A stretch of DNA of 5,976 nt. It comes from Kiritimatiellia bacterium. Its GTDB lineage: Bacteria > Verrucomicrobiota > Kiritimatiellia > RFP12 > UBA1067. Position numbers and translations under genes: made by a program. Shown in pieces: positions 4,611 through 5,976 of this stretch. Location: positions 1-5,976 of the forward strand of contig JAFPDR010000097.1 of the NCBI GenBank assembly GCA_017389885.1. The letters are read 5' to 3'. The stretch's first letter is position 1, and each line of letters begins with the position of its first letter. The notes beneath the pieces were generated by a model, which worked only from the letters and a program-made list of their open reading frames with translations, had not been told where the DNA came from and ran no database searches.

Positions 4611-5976
4611 ATGGAACTAAGCGAAATCGTCAAGGCGGCCTTTGAGAAGGCGTATCCGGGCGAGGACTTCTCCGGCGTGAGGGTCGTGCCCGCGACTGAT
4701 CCGAAGTTCGGCGACTACCAGTGCAACGACGCGCTGAAGTTCGCCAAGAGGGCGAAGGCGAATCCGCGCGAGGTCGGCTCGAAGGTCGCCGAGGCGCTGA
4801 AGGGCAACGACGTCTTCGAGAAGGTGGAGATCGCGGGTCCGGGGTTCCTCAACCTCACCGTGTCCTCCGCCTGGCTCGCGTCGCGCCTTTCGGACCTCGA
4901 CGCGGCCGACAAGTGCGGCATCCCGCAGTCCGGCGCCGGCAGGTGCGTGGTCATCGACTACTCTTCGCCGAACGCGGCGAAGCAGATGCACATCGGGCAC
5001 ATCCGCTCGACCGTCATCGGCTCCGCGATTGACAGGATATTCCGCTCGCTCGGATACCGCGTCGTAGCGGACAACCATCTCGGCGACTGGGGCACGCAGT
5101 TCGGGATACTCATCAAGGGGTACCGCGAGCTCCTCACGCAGGAGGAGCGCGACAACCTCACCGTCGCGAACCTCGAGAAGTGCTACGTCCTCTCCGCCGC
5201 GAAGGCGAAGGAGGAGGACGGGCTCTGGAAGGAGGCGTGCAAGCAGGAGCTCGTGAAGCTCCAGCAAGGCGACAAGGACAACCTCGCCCTCTGGAAGCGC
5301 TTCATCGACATCTCCATCGGCGAGTTCGACCGCATGTACGCGAAGCTCGGGGTGAAGTTCGACACGTACCGCGGCGAGTCGTACTACAACGACACGATGC
5401 CGGGCGTCGTGAAGAGGCTCCAGGAGATGGGGCTTGCAGTCGAGAGCGAGGGGGCGCTTGTAGTCAACCTCGAGGACGAGAAGCTCGGCGTCGCGATCGT
5501 GAGGAAGTCCGACGGGGGCTACAACTACACGACGAGCGACCTCGCGTGCGTCAAGACGCGCGTCGAGGAGTACGACCCGGAGCGCATCATCTACGTCACC
5601 GACGCGCGCCAGCAGCTGCACTTCAGGCAGTGGTTCTCCATCGCGGCGAAGATGGGCTACACGACGAAGCTCGTGCACGTTCCGTTCGGGCTCATGTCCT
5701 TCCAGGGCAAGGCGATTTCCACGCGCGAGGGCAACCTCATCAAGCTCGACGAGCTTCTCGCGGAGGCCGTGAAGCGCTCCCTCGCGATCGTCATGTCGCG
5801 CCGAGGAACGGACGGGGCCTCTGGCGGCCCCGCACCCCTGCCCACGGAAGACGACGTGAAGCTCGCCGAGGCGATCGGCTACGGCGCGGTGAAGTACTCC
5901 GACCTCTCGCACGACCCGATCACCGACATCGACTTCAGCTGGGACAAGGCCCTCGCTCTCGAGGGCAACTCGGGCC
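4611..5976 (+). CDS. argS: Arginyl-tRNA synthetase, 5' part
   Basis: This class I aminoacyl-tRNA synthetase charges tRNA-Arg with arginine in the cytoplasm. The window holds the first 455 residues; the C-terminus runs off the right edge. The N-terminal tRNA-binding domain includes FGDYQCND (33-40) and GPGFLNL (77-83). SSPNAAKQMHIGHIRST (118-134) carries the exact HIGH signature at 127-130. LGDWGTQFG follows at 157-165, then YTTSDLA (306-312), HFRQWF (337-342) and GKAISTREGN (366-375) in the place of KMSKS; as in the E. coli-type enzyme as I recall it, this is not a canonical KMSKS. The start of the DALR anticodon-binding region is seen in YGAVKYSDLSHDP (424-436) and the final EGNSG, which normally continues PYLQY. 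Residues about 399-412 are an insertion of roughly eight to ten residues relative to usual spacing, encoded by a G+C-rich palindrome. The gene may be co-transcribed with the EF-hand protein. Confidence 0.96.
   Translation, partial: MELSEIVKAAFEKAYPGEDFSGVRVVPATDPKFGDYQCNDALKFAKRAKANPREVGSKVAEALKGNDVFEKVEIAGPGFLNLTVSSAWLASRLSDLDAADKCGIPQSGAGRCVVIDYSSPNAAKQMHIGHIRSTVIGSAIDRIFRSLGYRVVADNHLGDWGTQFGILIKGYRELLTQEERDNLTVANLEKCYVLSAAKAKEEDGLWKEACKQELVKLQQGDKDNLALWKRFIDISIGEFDRMYAKLGVKFDTYRGESYYNDTMPGVVKRLQEMGLAVESEGALVVNLEDEKLGVAIVRKSDGGYNYTTSDLACVKTRVEEYDPERIIYVTDARQQLHFRQWFSIAAKMGYTTKLVHVPFGLMSFQGKAISTREGNLIKLDELLAEAVKRSLAIVMSRRGTDGASGGPAPLPTEDDVKLAEAIGYGAVKYSDLSHDPITDIDFSWDKALALEGNSG
5813..5832 (+). 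repeat. Perfect inverted repeat within argS
   Basis: Arms CGGGGCC (5813-5819) and GGCCCCG (5826-5832) are perfectly complementary around the six-base loop TCTGGC. They encode the GASGG part of a small insertion in ArgRS between the KMSKS-like loop and the DALR region. The surrounding codons (CGA, GGA, GGG, TCT, GCA and three CCC prolines) differ from those used elsewhere in the gene. It may be a small palindromic element inserted in frame, or simply a G+C-rich linker. Confidence 0.5.

Noticed and set aside
4617..5912. A 431-codon open frame on the - strand opposite argS
   Set aside because: It is the antisense shadow of a firmly identified argS with the same Arg/Leu/Val/Asp-biased composition; no family motif is seen.

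Overview
The window is a stretch of a G+C-rich bacterial chromosome (roughly two-thirds G+C by eye). It is densely coded on the + strand, with short or overlapping gene junctions and no genes on the - strand. It carries six protein genes: five housekeeping genes and one uncharacterised membrane protein. I see no tRNA, rRNA, CRISPR array, insertion sequence or phage gene. The organism cannot be fixed from this sequence. The zinc-type adenylate kinase LID and the EF-hand membrane protein, which resembles uncharacterised proteins I recall from Bacteroidota and the PVC group (Verrucomicrobiota, Lentisphaerota, Kiritimatiellota), make a high-G+C PVC-type bacterium a low-confidence guess.

Layout. 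Bases 1-263 hold the 3' end of adk (adenylate kinase), which shares one base with map (methionine aminopeptidase, 263-1051). The adk-map pair is the usual tail of the secY end of the spc ribosomal-protein operon. Here it is not followed by infA/rpmJ. After a 92-base gap containing an imperfect hairpin comes nadK (NAD kinase, 1144-1914). nadK overlaps by four bases (ATGA) a uridine kinase-like nucleoside kinase (1911-2837). That protein corresponds only to the kinase half of a family whose longer members carry ThrRS-like N-terminal domains.

The 72-base gap 2838-2909 contains a small hairpin and the clearest promoter in the window, an extended -10 (TGGTATAAT). It drives a 561-residue protein (2910-4595) with a perfect EF-hand loop near its N-terminus, three predicted membrane segments, cysteine clusters on both sides of the last segment and an Ala/Pro/Glu tail. 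Fifteen bases later argS (arginyl-tRNA synthetase) begins at 4611 and runs off the right edge.

Functionally the known genes cover nucleotide and cofactor phosphorylation (adk, nadK, nucleoside kinase) and protein synthesis and maturation (map, argS). The points most worth a second look are the EF-hand/cysteine membrane protein and a short in-frame insertion in argS. The insertion is encoded by a perfect G+C-rich inverted repeat and its codon choice differs from the rest of the gene, as expected if a small palindromic element had inserted into the coding sequence.
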